Shown: positions 50,639 to 59,523 of the stretch, one piece after another
How the letters are laid out: each line of letters starts with the position of its first letter
Numbering within the stretch: the stretch's first letter is position 1
NCBI RefSeq assembly: GCF_013374095.1
Contig: NZ_AP022672.1
Span: 3,551,501-3,615,500, forward strand
DNA: 64,000 bases
Origin: Sphingomonas sp. HMP6
Lineage (GTDB): Bacteria > Pseudomonadota > Alphaproteobacteria > Sphingomonadales > Sphingomonadaceae
Reading direction: 5' to 3'
Notes under the pieces: generated by a model
Database searches by the model: none
Seen by the model: only the letters and a program-made list of their open reading frames with translations
Told to the model about the DNA's origin: nothing
Translations under genes and position numbers: made by a program

Positions 50639-51430
50639 TCAGCCGACCGCCCAGGGCGCCTTGCCGGCGGACCACAGATCGTTGAGGTAGGTCCAATCGC
50701 GTGCGGTATCCATGCACTGCCAGAAGCCGTCATGGCGATAGAGCATCAGCTCGCCGGCCGCCGTCGCCTCGATCAGCGGTTCGCGCTCCAGCATCACGTC
50801 ATCATCCTTGTCGGCGATGAAGCGGTCGAGAAATTCGGGGTTCATCACCATAAAGCCGCCATTGATGAAGCGATCGGTGACATTCGGCTTCTCGGCCCAA
50901 TCGACGACCTGATTGCCTTCCAGCTGCAGCTCACCGAAGCGCCCCGGGGGGATGACGCCGGTCATCGTGACCAGCTTGCCATGCGCCCGATGGAAGGCCG
51001 CCAGCGCGGTCAGATCGACATCCGACACGCCGTCGCCATAAGTCAGCATGAACGGCTCGCCCGGCGTGAGGTGCCGCGCGATGCGGCGCAAGCGGCCTGC
51101 GGTCGCGGTTTCCGCCCCCGTTTCGGCAATGGTGACGGTCCAATCGTCACCGTCCAGTTGATGCGGGTGATAGTGCGTGACCGGTTGTTCGCCGAGCCGC
51201 ACCGTTACGTCGCACCGTTGCGCGTGATAATTGAGGAAGTAGCTCTTGATCGACCAGCTAAGATGGCCGGCGCACAGCACGAATTCCTTGAAACCATGCC
51301 GGGCATAGCTGCGCATGATGTGGAGCAGGATCGGATCCCCGCCGACCAGCGCCATCGGTTTCGGAACGGCGTTGCCGGTGACCTCGCCCAGACGCGTTCC
51401 CTTGCCACCGCACAGAATGACGACTTTCAA
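50639..51430 (-). CDS. rfbF: Glucose-1-phosphate cytidylyltransferase
   Basis: The product is 263 residues; it makes CDP-glucose. KVVILCGGKGTRLGEVTGNA, VPKPMALVGGDPILLHIMRS, then FMLTYGDGVSDVDL (metal Asp) and WAEKPNVTDRFINGGFMVMN are the RfbF signature. The length is typical. It is immediately upstream of rfbG, which uses its product. The gap to the next upstream gene (51431-51544) is the widest inside this part of the operon. Confidence 0.95.
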   Translation of the reverse strand: MKVVILCGGKGTRLGEVTGNAVPKPMALVGGDPILLHIMRSYARHGFKEFVLCAGHLSWSIKSYFLNYHAQRCDVTVRLGEQPVTHYHPHQLDGDDWTVTIAETGAETATAGRLRRIARHLTPGEPFMLTYGDGVSDVDLTALAAFHRAHGKLVTMTGVIPPGRFGELQLEGNQVVDWAEKPNVTDRFINGGFMVMNPEFLDRFIADKDDDVMLEREPLIEATAAGELMLYRHDGFWQCMDTARDWTYLNDLWSAGKAPWAVG

Positions 51431-51544
51431 CAGGCTTCCCCCAAAGGCGGTACGGCCCCCGCGCGATAGCCTGGGCGATTAACGTCTGCGCGGTCGAGTT
51501 ACAACTCTATCGTGACATTTCCCGTTGCGATTCTGCGGCGTGAT

Positions 51545-52714
51545 TCAACGCCGTGCCATGCCGGCAAGCACGATCCGGTCGATCGGCGTCGGACGTCGCA
51601 AATGCGCCATACCGAAGTGTACCGCCTCCGCCATCCCGGTGCCAAAACGTTCCGGGCCCCAAGCGTTTACGCGCGCGCAGCCCGCGACCGCCAGCGCCGT
51701 GGCGCGCGCTCGATCGGTCAAGCGATCGAGCGCGCGCGTGATCGCAGCGGTGTCGAGCGGATCGAACAGCAGGCCGGTCACGCCGTCCTCGACCAGCACC
51801 TCGGCGCATCCGCAACGCTTGGATATCGCGACCGGCAGACCGCTCGCCATCGCCTCGTTGACAACCAACCCCCATTGCTCGGTGGTTGAGGCGTGCACGA
51901 AGGCGCCGGCGGTGCCGTAAAACTGTGGCAGTTCGTCGATCTGGCGGAAGCCTGGCATCAACACATGCGCGGTGAGACCCAGTGCCGTGCGCTGCGCCTC
52001 CAACGCCCCGCGAAGCTCGCCATCGCCCAGCAGCACCAGCGGCCAATCCGCCGGATCGTCGCTGCGTCCGCGCCGGAAGGCGGCATAAGCATCGAGCAGC
52101 CGCGCGAGGTTCTTTTTTTCGATGAAGCGGTTGGAGGTGAGAAAGTAGCGGCCGCGGATGGCCTCGGGCAAGCCACCGGGCATGGTCGTGGCGGCGGCGG
52201 CCTGCGCGAAATAGGCATTGTCGACCGCGTTATAGCCGCGGAAGATCGCCGCTTTGTCGAGCCCCAGATCGACGAGATAGCGCGCTTGCGAATCGCTCGT
52301 CACCAATCCCGCGCTATAATGCGCGACGATTCGACGCTTGACCCATTCCGCGACCGGTTTACGCGCGAAATCCCACGCGTTCGTCTCCGACATCAGGATC
52401 GCCGGAATGGACCTTTCCCGTGCCCAGATCAGGCTTGCAAAGGCCGCGCGCGACGACCAGCCGGGCAGCGCGATTGCATCGACCTCGAGCGGCGCAAGCT
52501 TGGCGTCCAGTTCCGCGATGACGTCGCGCAACCCGCCCGATCCGGCAAGCGGCAGATAGTGTAGCGGGGCAGGCACGGCGGGCTTGTCCCAGGCATATTC
52601 GGTCCCGCCCGGCGTCGCCTCGACCGCCACGATATCGAGCCGCGCGCTCGCGCCGAGCATACGCGCGATATGGTACGGCCCGAAATTGTCGAACAGGATT
52701 GCGACGCGGGTCAT
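51545..52714 (-). CDS. GT4-family glycosyltransferase
   Basis: The product is 389 residues with a GT-B fold. VAILFDNFGPYHIARMLGA starts the protein; TSNRFIEKKNLARLLDAY begins the second domain, and EQWGLVVNEAMASGLPVA is the donor site, followed by a Cys-Gly-Cys pair. LMPGFRQIDELPQFYGTAG is typical. It overlaps the next gene's stop by 4 bases. Specificity is unknown. Confidence 0.9.
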   Translation of the reverse strand: MTRVAILFDNFGPYHIARMLGASARLDIVAVEATPGGTEYAWDKPAVPAPLHYLPLAGSGGLRDVIAELDAKLAPLEVDAIALPGWSSRAAFASLIWARERSIPAILMSETNAWDFARKPVAEWVKRRIVAHYSAGLVTSDSQARYLVDLGLDKAAIFRGYNAVDNAYFAQAAAATTMPGGLPEAIRGRYFLTSNRFIEKKNLARLLDAYAAFRRGRSDDPADWPLVLLGDGELRGALEAQRTALGLTAHVLMPGFRQIDELPQFYGTAGAFVHASTTEQWGLVVNEAMASGLPVAISKRCGCAEVLVEDGVTGLLFDPLDTAAITRALDRLTDRARATALAVAGCARVNAWGPERFGTGMAEAVHFGMAHLRRPTPIDRIVLAGMARR

Positions 52715-53817
52715 CGCGGCAGCGTCGTTTCGGGGGCTGTGGTCCCCTCAACCCGACGATAGACCGCCTCCACGCCGCGCGCCATCGTCGCGATGTCAAA
52801 GCGCGCGGCAATGGTCGCACGGTCCTGCGCCAGGGCCTCGGTTGGCGCGGTGCGGCTGGTCGCCAAGTCTCGAATGATCGCGGCCGCTGCCGTCATGTCG
52901 CCCGGCGTCACTCGGTACGCACTGCGCAAGGTCGCCGCCACCTCGCTGCCGCCCGAATCGTTGGCGTAGCTGATCGACGGTACGCCGCGCTGCACCGCCT
53001 CAAGAAACACCAGGCCGAACGGCTCGCGATGCGAGAAGATGGCGACGATATCGAGTGTATCCCACGCCGCAGCAATATCCACGACATAGCCGTGGAACAC
53101 GATGCGGTGATCGATGCCGCGCGCAGCGGCGCGGGTGCGCGCTTCGGCCAGATCGACCCCGTCGCCATAAACCGCAAAAACGAGCCGCTCGTCCGCCGCG
53201 AGCAATTCGACCAGATCGAGAAAGTCGAAAATACCCTTCTCCGCGACGACGCGGCCCGCGAAGCCGACCGTGAAACGCGCTGCAGAGCGCAGATTGGTCG
53301 GTGGCGCTTCCGGGCCAATCACCACGCCGTTGTGAACCACGTCGAGCGTCTCGGCACGGACCGTGCCGGTCGCGATCAGGGCGCGGCCGATCGAATGCGA
53401 AATCGCGATGTGTCGCTTGGCAAACCAGCCCTGCAGCCGACGCGACAAGCGCTTTTTCCACGTGAGTTCATCGTCGCAATAGACATGGGCATGCGCGATC
53501 CAGCGCTGCGAGCCGCTGAGCGCGATCAGGCTCGCCGCCCAGATCGGCTCGCAATGGGTGTGGACGATCGCGCCGCGCGCGCCGAACAGAGTGATCAACA
53601 GACGGAGTGGTGCGATCGGCCCGGCGATGCTCCGCGTGACGGCGCCCAACCCATAGTCTCTGGCTATCGCACGAACGCGCTCACCGCGCCCCAGGCACAG
53701 CATCGTAACCCGTCTGCCCTGCGCAACCTGCTCCCGCGCGAGCATCGGGACGAGCGCCTGAATCCCGCCCCACGGCTCCGACGGCACGATGTGCAGGATC
53801 GGGCGATCAGAAGACAT
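52711..53817 (-). CDS. GT4-family glycosyltransferase
   Basis: The product is 368 residues. ILHIVPSEPWGGIQALVPML is the N-terminal donor/acceptor loop; VGFAGRVVAEKGIFDFLDLV starts the C-terminal domain and EPFGLVFLEAVQRGVPS is the EX7E site. The ATG at 53817 lies inside the 3' end of the upstream gene (11-base overlap). The longer frame to 53982 is rejected because it reads noise over that gene. Specificity is unknown. Confidence 0.88.
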   Translation of the reverse strand: MSSDRPILHIVPSEPWGGIQALVPMLAREQVAQGRRVTMLCLGRGERVRAIARDYGLGAVTRSIAGPIAPLRLLITLFGARGAIVHTHCEPIWAASLIALSGSQRWIAHAHVYCDDELTWKKRLSRRLQGWFAKRHIAISHSIGRALIATGTVRAETLDVVHNGVVIGPEAPPTNLRSAARFTVGFAGRVVAEKGIFDFLDLVELLAADERLVFAVYGDGVDLAEARTRAAARGIDHRIVFHGYVVDIAAAWDTLDIVAIFSHREPFGLVFLEAVQRGVPSISYANDSGGSEVAATLRSAYRVTPGDMTAAAAIIRDLATSRTAPTEALAQDRATIAARFDIATMARGVEAVYRRVEGTTAPETTLPR

Positions 53818-54940
53818 CGGACACCGCAGCGATGAAACGCGTCTCCCATGCTGCCATCGAATAGACCTCAGCGTCGCGCGTCGAACCGGCCGAGAGCGCA
53901 GCGCGCAACACCCGGTCCTCGACGATCCGCACGACCGCGTCCGCGATTGCCTGGGGATCGCGCGGCGGCAGCACGATCCCACTTTCCCCGTCGGTGAAAT
54001 CGACCCCGCCCTCGCGCGTTGCGACGATCGGCAGGCCGCTCGCCATTGCCTCCAGCACGGTGCCGGCCGCGCCTTCCGCCAGCGAGGGGAAGAGGAAGAG
54101 ATCGGCGCGCGCGAACTCGCGCATCAGATCGGTCTTGCCGAGATGGCCGAGGAGTTCGATGTTCGGCGCGGCCAGCTTCGCACGCATCACTGGGCTGCCG
54201 CTGCCGGCAAAGACGAAGCGGATGTGCGGATGGCTCGCGCGCAACATGTCCGCGGCGGCGCGGATATAGTGCACCCCCTTGCGCAAGTGAAGCGATCCGC
54301 AAAACAGCACGCGCCCCGGCTCCGGCGTGCCGACGCTCGCATGCAAACTGGCACCATATGGCACCAGTCGGCATTTGCGGGCGAACTGTGCGCCATAACT
54401 CGTGACGTCATCGATCACCGCCTGCGACGGGCAGAACAGTACGTCGGATTGTTCGAACATCGCCAGCGAATGCGTTTCGTAGCGGCGGGCCAAATCGGGT
54501 GCGGTCGCAGCTTCGCCCCAATCGGGAAACGCAGCGACCTCGCGGTCGACCGCGCGATAGGCACCGGGCACGATGAACACGTCGGAAATGATCGGCTTGC
54601 GCGGCGCGCGCGCGCGAAGCTCTGCGCCTTCGGCAAAATATTGCAGATAGAAGCCGTCGCTTTCCGCGACATCGCGCGCGCTGGGTTGGCGGAGCGTGCG
54701 CCGTCCGGAGCCGGGCAGGGCGACATTCACGCCGGACCGGATCAGCCGCGCCGGCAGCGCATCGGTCGCGCGGCGGTTCAGCTTGGCCTTGACGCCTGCC
54801 GGAAGCGGTATGTGCGAAAGTCCGCGGAAAGGATGGCCCATGCCGAGCGCGAAATCGGTGTAGAGCCGCTGCAACATGTCGTGCTGGTTCAGGAATCGCG
54901 CGAGCGCATAATTATGCCGGGCACCGGGCTGAACGAGCAT
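53807..54940 (-). CDS. GT4-family glycosyltransferase
   Basis: The product is about 377 residues. LVQPGARHNYALARFLNQHD opens it, unlike the Gly-rich loop of its neighbours; CGSLHLRKGVHYIRAAADML begins the second domain and EGAAGTVLEAMASGLPIVA is the donor site. A GTG at 54949 would add three residues. It is preceded by a 97-base gap. Sequences of this start resemble enzymes acting on unusual deoxysugars, but specificity cannot be assigned. Confidence 0.85.
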   Translation of the reverse strand: MLVQPGARHNYALARFLNQHDMLQRLYTDFALGMGHPFRGLSHIPLPAGVKAKLNRRATDALPARLIRSGVNVALPGSGRRTLRQPSARDVAESDGFYLQYFAEGAELRARAPRKPIISDVFIVPGAYRAVDREVAAFPDWGEAATAPDLARRYETHSLAMFEQSDVLFCPSQAVIDDVTSYGAQFARKCRLVPYGASLHASVGTPEPGRVLFCGSLHLRKGVHYIRAAADMLRASHPHIRFVFAGSGSPVMRAKLAAPNIELLGHLGKTDLMREFARADLFLFPSLAEGAAGTVLEAMASGLPIVATREGGVDFTDGESGIVLPPRDPQAIADAVVRIVEDRVLRAALSAGSTRDAEVYSMAAWETRFIAAVSDVF

Positions 54941-55037
54941 GACGCGTGGCACGGAGCTAGGTTTCCTTCGTCGAATGCCTGAAACGACAGAATGGAGACA
55001 TCGCGCGCCCGTCGGGCGTACCTGCCTTTTGGCGCTT

Positions 55038-56090
55038 CTATTGGGGAAAGAGGAAGGCGGCAACCGGACTTTTCTGCAGCGCATCAATACGGTCGTCCCA
55101 TGTTTCGATCCGCGGGGTGCGGCCCTTTGCGTGGGTGTCCAGCGCGGCCGCGATCAGTCCAGGTACGGCCACGATATCGCCGGTGAGCACATCGCCGCGT
55201 TTTGCGACCTGATCGCAATAGGGCGTCGCGATGATCGGCTGGCCGATCGCGAGATGATCATAGAGCCGCATCGGCGAGCAGAAGTGATTGAACGGCGTGG
55301 CGGCATAGGGGATCACGGCGACGTCGAAGGCCGCCATCCACTGCGGCATCTCGGCATGCGGCTTCGCGCCCAGAAAATGAATCTTGGGGTCGGCGCGAAG
55401 GCGCGCGAGCGTGGGATCCCCCTCCAATGCCGCTTCGACCGGACCGACGAGCGCCAGCGATCCAACGCGCGGATCGGCGGCCACCGCCGCAAGAAATTCG
55501 AGATCGATCCGCGTGTTGAGCACGCCTGCCGCGCCGAAAACTGGCCCTGCAAGTGCTGCAAGCTCGGCAATCGCGTCAGGCCGGGGCTGCGGCTCCGCGA
55601 AGCGCGGTTCGGTGGCATTGGCCGAGACCTGCGTTTTCGCCGCATCTAGGCTATATTCAGCAACGGCGCGGGCCCGCAGCGCTTCGCTCACGAAGATCGA
55701 CAGCGTCGCGATCCGGCACAGCGCCGCCTCGTCACGCGCCATCCGTGCCGCGTTCCACCCGGCATAGGAGCGGTAATCGTCGGAGCAGTAGTAGACCACC
55801 GTACTGCGGCGGGCGGCCCGGCGCGCGAGCGGCAGGTAATGGGGCGTCGTCACCACGACCGTCGCCACTCCGCCGCGCGACCGTTCGATCAGTTGAATCA
55901 ACCATGGCATGGCAAGCCATGCCATCGGCCCGGCCCACCCCCGGATCAGGCGGATCGAAAGAGTATCGCTCTCGATCAAATCGCTAACACCGGACGATGG
56001 AGCGACCAGAAGAACCTCGCCCGCCGTTCGACGAAGCGCGTCGGCGAATTTGCGGCGCCAAATCGTATTGACGTCAAAAAAAGCGATCAT
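55038..56090 (-). CDS. Glycosyltransferase (GT-B, TuaH/GumK-like)
   Basis: The product is 350 residues. IAFFDVNTIWRRKFADALRR and VVTTPHYLPLARRAARRSTV with VYYCSDDYRSYAGW are typical of GumK/TuaH-type transferases; SPMRLYDHLAIGQPIIAT is the donor-site part in place of the GT4 EX7E. GumK uses UDP-glucuronate; whether this one does is unknown. It starts 19 bases after the Wzy-like gene's stop. Confidence 0.82.
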   Translation of the reverse strand: MIAFFDVNTIWRRKFADALRRTAGEVLLVAPSSGVSDLIESDTLSIRLIRGWAGPMAWLAMPWLIQLIERSRGGVATVVVTTPHYLPLARRAARRSTVVYYCSDDYRSYAGWNAARMARDEAALCRIATLSIFVSEALRARAVAEYSLDAAKTQVSANATEPRFAEPQPRPDAIAELAALAGPVFGAAGVLNTRIDLEFLAAVAADPRVGSLALVGPVEAALEGDPTLARLRADPKIHFLGAKPHAEMPQWMAAFDVAVIPYAATPFNHFCSPMRLYDHLAIGQPIIATPYCDQVAKRGDVLTGDIVAVPGLIAAALDTHAKGRTPRIETWDDRIDALQKSPVAAFLFPQ

Positions 56091-56109
56091 CCCGCCAACG
56101 CGCCTATGG

Positions 56110-57408
56110 TCAGGAAACGCGACGTCGTGGCGTATGCGGTGTCACATTGCCGGCCGTCGCTATCTTCGGCCGCCGGGCGTAACGAAATATGACGTAAGTA
56201 GACCCAAAAAGAAGTGGTAACACACCCACAAAAATACTTGTTGACTCGGTGAATACTTTTAAACCCGATGCCAGCAATATCATATAGTAAAGCTGGGACA
56301 AGATATCTCCGGAGTTTGCCCGTTTCCAAAGGCGGCCCATAAAATACGAAATACCGAAAAAAACCAAACATCCGAAATAGTGAAATGCCTGAAAAGAATC
56401 GGAAAATCCTGTTCGGGTCGCTCCATTTGCAAAATATTTGTTATAGTATTCTTCGTCGTTATTATCTTCTTTAATTTTGAGACCGTCTTTTATGTCATGA
56501 CCAAGAATAAAAGCGGGGACATAAAGTTGTATCAAGGTGTTATAGTATGGGGAAAAAAAAGTATATTCATCGGACCAAGATGTAATAGCAATATCTGAAA
56601 TACCACTCGCCATTTCATCATAATTATTCTTGCTGCGCGACGTGTCATTAAGCTCGTCCGCCGACAGGGCGCCAACCAGTGTCGAATTCTCTCGCGCGAT
56701 GTATCCGCGAATAGCGCCGGCCTCGTTAATCAGCACCGCGCCCAAAAACACCAGGGGGATCAAAAGAAATCGACTGATCGATTTCTTTTTTACAAGCCAG
56801 ATGCCAAGAAATATGATAGAGACGACGGTGAAACTAAGCTCCCGTCGGGCAGCAAACAGGATCGTCGGCACTGTCACCGCTAATCCGATTAGCGCGAGGG
56901 CAAGAGCCCTCTTGTCGCGAGTGTAGAGATACAAAAGCCAGCCCAGACTGGCTCCATAAATCAGCAGCGCCGAAATCATGACATAAAATGCGACCGCGCC
57001 GGTGAACGCTTCGCCTACCTGCATAGTCGCTACTTCGCGAGACAGCAAAATCTGCGCGATACCGCCGACGATGACGAGTACAACCGCACCAACTAGCAGT
57101 TTGTTGAGATCATATTTGTTGCGAAGCTCGGCAAGATCATTGCGACCGGTAACGGTCGCCCGGATGCCCCCCGCCCAAAATCCGACAGCCGTCATCACCA
57201 TGCACAGGATCATATATCCCCAGGTCAGCGACGGCTCGAAATCGTTCAGCTCACCCACGGATTCGATGCGCCACGCCTGGGGCAGCAGGAAGAACCACAT
57301 CAGCATAGATCCGGCGACGGGATATTCGAATAACATCGCGGGACGAATGACGCCGACCAGCGCCAGAAGCGCAATGAGTCCTGTGAGGATGGTCAATTCG
57401 ACGGACAT
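56110..57408 (-). CDS. Wzy-like oligosaccharide-unit polymerase, AT-rich
   Basis: The product is 432 residues with about 10-12 membrane helices and a large polar loop (residues about 245-330, with SRSKNNYDEMASGISDIA and IKEDNNDEEYYNKYF). This layout, with little sequence conservation, is usual for O-antigen/exopolysaccharide polymerases; no motif is decisive. Roughly 56190-56830 is much richer in A+T than the flanks, with Lys, Asn and Ile codons that the neighbours avoid. This suggests recent acquisition. It is the second polymerase-like gene in the window. Confidence 0.7.
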   Translation of the reverse strand: MSVELTILTGLIALLALVGVIRPAMLFEYPVAGSMLMWFFLLPQAWRIESVGELNDFEPSLTWGYMILCMVMTAVGFWAGGIRATVTGRNDLAELRNKYDLNKLLVGAVVLVIVGGIAQILLSREVATMQVGEAFTGAVAFYVMISALLIYGASLGWLLYLYTRDKRALALALIGLAVTVPTILFAARRELSFTVVSIIFLGIWLVKKKSISRFLLIPLVFLGAVLINEAGAIRGYIARENSTLVGALSADELNDTSRSKNNYDEMASGISDIAITSWSDEYTFFSPYYNTLIQLYVPAFILGHDIKDGLKIKEDNNDEEYYNKYFANGATRTGFSDSFQAFHYFGCLVFFGISYFMGRLWKRANSGDILSQLYYMILLASGLKVFTESTSIFVGVLPLLFGSTYVIFRYARRPKIATAGNVTPHTPRRRVS

Positions 57409-57466
57409 GCAGCACCGATCTTCAGGAGCGTCATCGCTTAGCGAACAATCGCAACCGCGGCGAGCG

Positions 57467-58450
57467 CTAGTTTATACGCAACGCTGCCAGATCGGCATCG
57501 ACCATCAGCCGGGCAAGCGCAGCCACGTCGGTTTGCGCACGCCATCCGATCGCTGTCGCGGCGCGGCTTGCATTGCCGACCAGCGCCGCCGCATCGGCGG
57601 GGCGCAGGAACCGCTCATCCACTTCGACATGGTCCTGCCAATCGAGCCCGACATGCGCAAAGGCATGCGCCAGGAAACCCCCGACCGAGGTGGAAACCCC
57701 GGTAGCAAGCACCAAATCCTGTGGCGTGTCGGCGTTCATCATCCGCCACATCGCTTCGACATATTCGGGTGCATACCCCCAGTCGCGCGTCGCCGATATC
57801 GCGCCGAGCTGGAGTTTCGGCCCGCCCTCGCGCGCGATCCGCGCGGCGGCCTTGGTGATCTTGCGCGTGACGAAGCTTTCGCCACGCCGCGGCGATTCGT
57901 GATTGTAGCAAATCGCGTTGACGCAAAAGAGCCCGAAGGCTTGGCGATAGACGCGCACCATGTCGACCGCGAAGGCCTTGGCGACTCCGTACGGTGTGAT
58001 CGGGCGGAACGGCGTATCCTCATCCTGCGGGCTGTGCGCCGCATTGCCGAACAACTCGCTCGACCCGACATTCAGGAAGCGCGGCGGCGTCGGCAGATCG
58101 CGCACGATTTCCAGGATTTGCAACGTGCCCATCGCGGTGAACTGGCAGGTCGATTCGGGGATTTCGAAACTGAGGCCGACATGGCTTTGTCCGGCGAGGT
58201 GGTAGAGTTCGGTCGGCTGGATCGACAGCAACAGCCGGCGCAGCGTCGTCACGTCGTCTAGATCGCAATAATGCAGGAACAGCCGTTGGTTATAGACCGC
58301 GACATCGCCAGTCAGATGGTCGAGCCGCGGCCGCTGGATCAGGCTTGCGCGGCGCACGATGCCGTGGACCTCATAGCCCTTCTGCAGCAACAGTTCGGCC
58401 AGATACGAACCATCCTGGCCGGTAATGCCGGTAATGACGGCCTTGGTCAT
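57467..58450 (-). CDS. gmd: GDP-mannose 4,6-dehydratase
   Basis: The product is 327 residues, an SDR that makes GDP-4-keto-6-deoxymannose. AVITGITGQDGSYLAELLLQ is the GMD-specific start; HGIVRRASLIQRPRLDHL, NVGSSELFGNAAHSPQDEDT, and ITPYGVAKAFAVDMVRVYR (Tyr-x3-Lys) follow; NHESPRRGESFVTRKI is diagnostic. The ATG at 58450 overlaps the upstream stop by 4 bases. Partner reductases could be the truncated gene at the right edge (GDP-fucose) or the SDR at 47471. Confidence 0.94.
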   Translation of the reverse strand: MTKAVITGITGQDGSYLAELLLQKGYEVHGIVRRASLIQRPRLDHLTGDVAVYNQRLFLHYCDLDDVTTLRRLLLSIQPTELYHLAGQSHVGLSFEIPESTCQFTAMGTLQILEIVRDLPTPPRFLNVGSSELFGNAAHSPQDEDTPFRPITPYGVAKAFAVDMVRVYRQAFGLFCVNAICYNHESPRRGESFVTRKITKAAARIAREGGPKLQLGAISATRDWGYAPEYVEAMWRMMNADTPQDLVLATGVSTSVGGFLAHAFAHVGLDWQDHVEVDERFLRPADAAALVGNASRAATAIGWRAQTDVAALARLMVDADLAALRIN

Positions 58451-59523
58451 GCGCTTTTCTCCCCGGCCAGATCCAGCAGGAATGCCTCCCACCGGTCGCA
58501 CAGCGCCTTGTATGAGAAATGTTCGAGATAGTGGCGCTGCAATCGCGCATGGTCGATTTCGCCGGCGTAGAGCGCGTTCGCCAACGATTGCAGCGCGGGC
58601 AGGAACTCAGCGAGATTGCCGCTGGTGATCCGGCAATCCAGATTGCCGTAATCCGGTATCCCGCCCACTCCATTGGCGACAAACGGCACGCCGCATGCCA
58701 TCGCCTCGAGCAAGACCAGCGGTGCTCCCTCGGCACCATAGGTCGGCAGGACTTCAATGTCGTATTTCTGCAGCAGTTCAGCATAGTCCGCCCCGCCGGG
58801 GAAGCGCCCGCACAAGCGGATCCGCGCATGCAGTCCGCGCGCCGCGATCATCGCGCGCAGTTCCGGTTCCTGCGGCCCGCTGCCCCAGATATCGAGCATT
58901 GCGATGTCCTGCCCGGCCGTGTCCCATCGCTCGATTAGCCAGCCGACCCCCTTGTGCGGGGCGAGCCGCCCGAAATAGCACGCCTTCAGCGTGCCACGCG
59001 CGGGCGCAGGCTTTGACGGCAGCGTCAGATCTGCGACGAGTTCGAGCGGATCGGACAGCGCCGGGATCGTGACGCTCGGCCCGCTCCAGCCGAAGCTTTG
59101 CCGGAACAACGCCTCGACCGGCCGCCCCTGGCCGACGAGTGCATCATAGCCGTGATGCACCAACATCCGCGGGTCGATCCGGCCATTGCGCGCGCCGCTC
59201 ATCACCTCGAAAAACACGCGCTTTTTGATACGGCGGTTGAGCAGCGGTCCGAGCATCGATTTCCAACCCGTGCCCACCACCACCGCGCAGTCGAACGCTT
59301 CAGGCGTTCCGGTCGGATAACCGCGCAGAATCTGGCCGATCGTTTCGACATTGACGATCCGCACCGTGTCTTCCTCTGGCAGATCGTACGGCTCGGTCCC
59401 GATCGGCCCAGGCGTCGCCACGGTCACGGCATGTCCGCGCGCGGCCAGCCCGCGTGCGAGCCACAGCGTGTGGTTCTTCACCCCGCCTTCGCTGTGCAGA
59501 TACCCGACCAGCAAAAGCTTCAT
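58447..59523 (-). CDS. GT4-family glycosyltransferase
   Basis: The product is 358 residues. LLLVGYLHSEGGVKNHTLWL is the N-terminal loop; ACYFGRLAPHKGVGWLIERW begins the C-terminal domain and GAPLVLLEAMACGVPFVA is the donor site. It is between gmd and another GT4, overlapping both by four bases. Specificity is unknown. Confidence 0.9.
   Translation of the reverse strand: MKLLLVGYLHSEGGVKNHTLWLARGLAARGHAVTVATPGPIGTEPYDLPEEDTVRIVNVETIGQILRGYPTGTPEAFDCAVVVGTGWKSMLGPLLNRRIKKRVFFEVMSGARNGRIDPRMLVHHGYDALVGQGRPVEALFRQSFGWSGPSVTIPALSDPLELVADLTLPSKPAPARGTLKACYFGRLAPHKGVGWLIERWDTAGQDIAMLDIWGSGPQEPELRAMIAARGLHARIRLCGRFPGGADYAELLQKYDIEVLPTYGAEGAPLVLLEAMACGVPFVANGVGGIPDYGNLDCRITSGNLAEFLPALQSLANALYAGEIDHARLQRHYLEHFSYKALCDRWEAFLLDLAGEKSA

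Noticed and set aside
57002-58261. Forward 419-codon frame across the Wzy-like and gmd genes
   Set aside because: It spans two real reverse-strand genes and their gap; the translation is Arg/Pro-rich shadow sequence.
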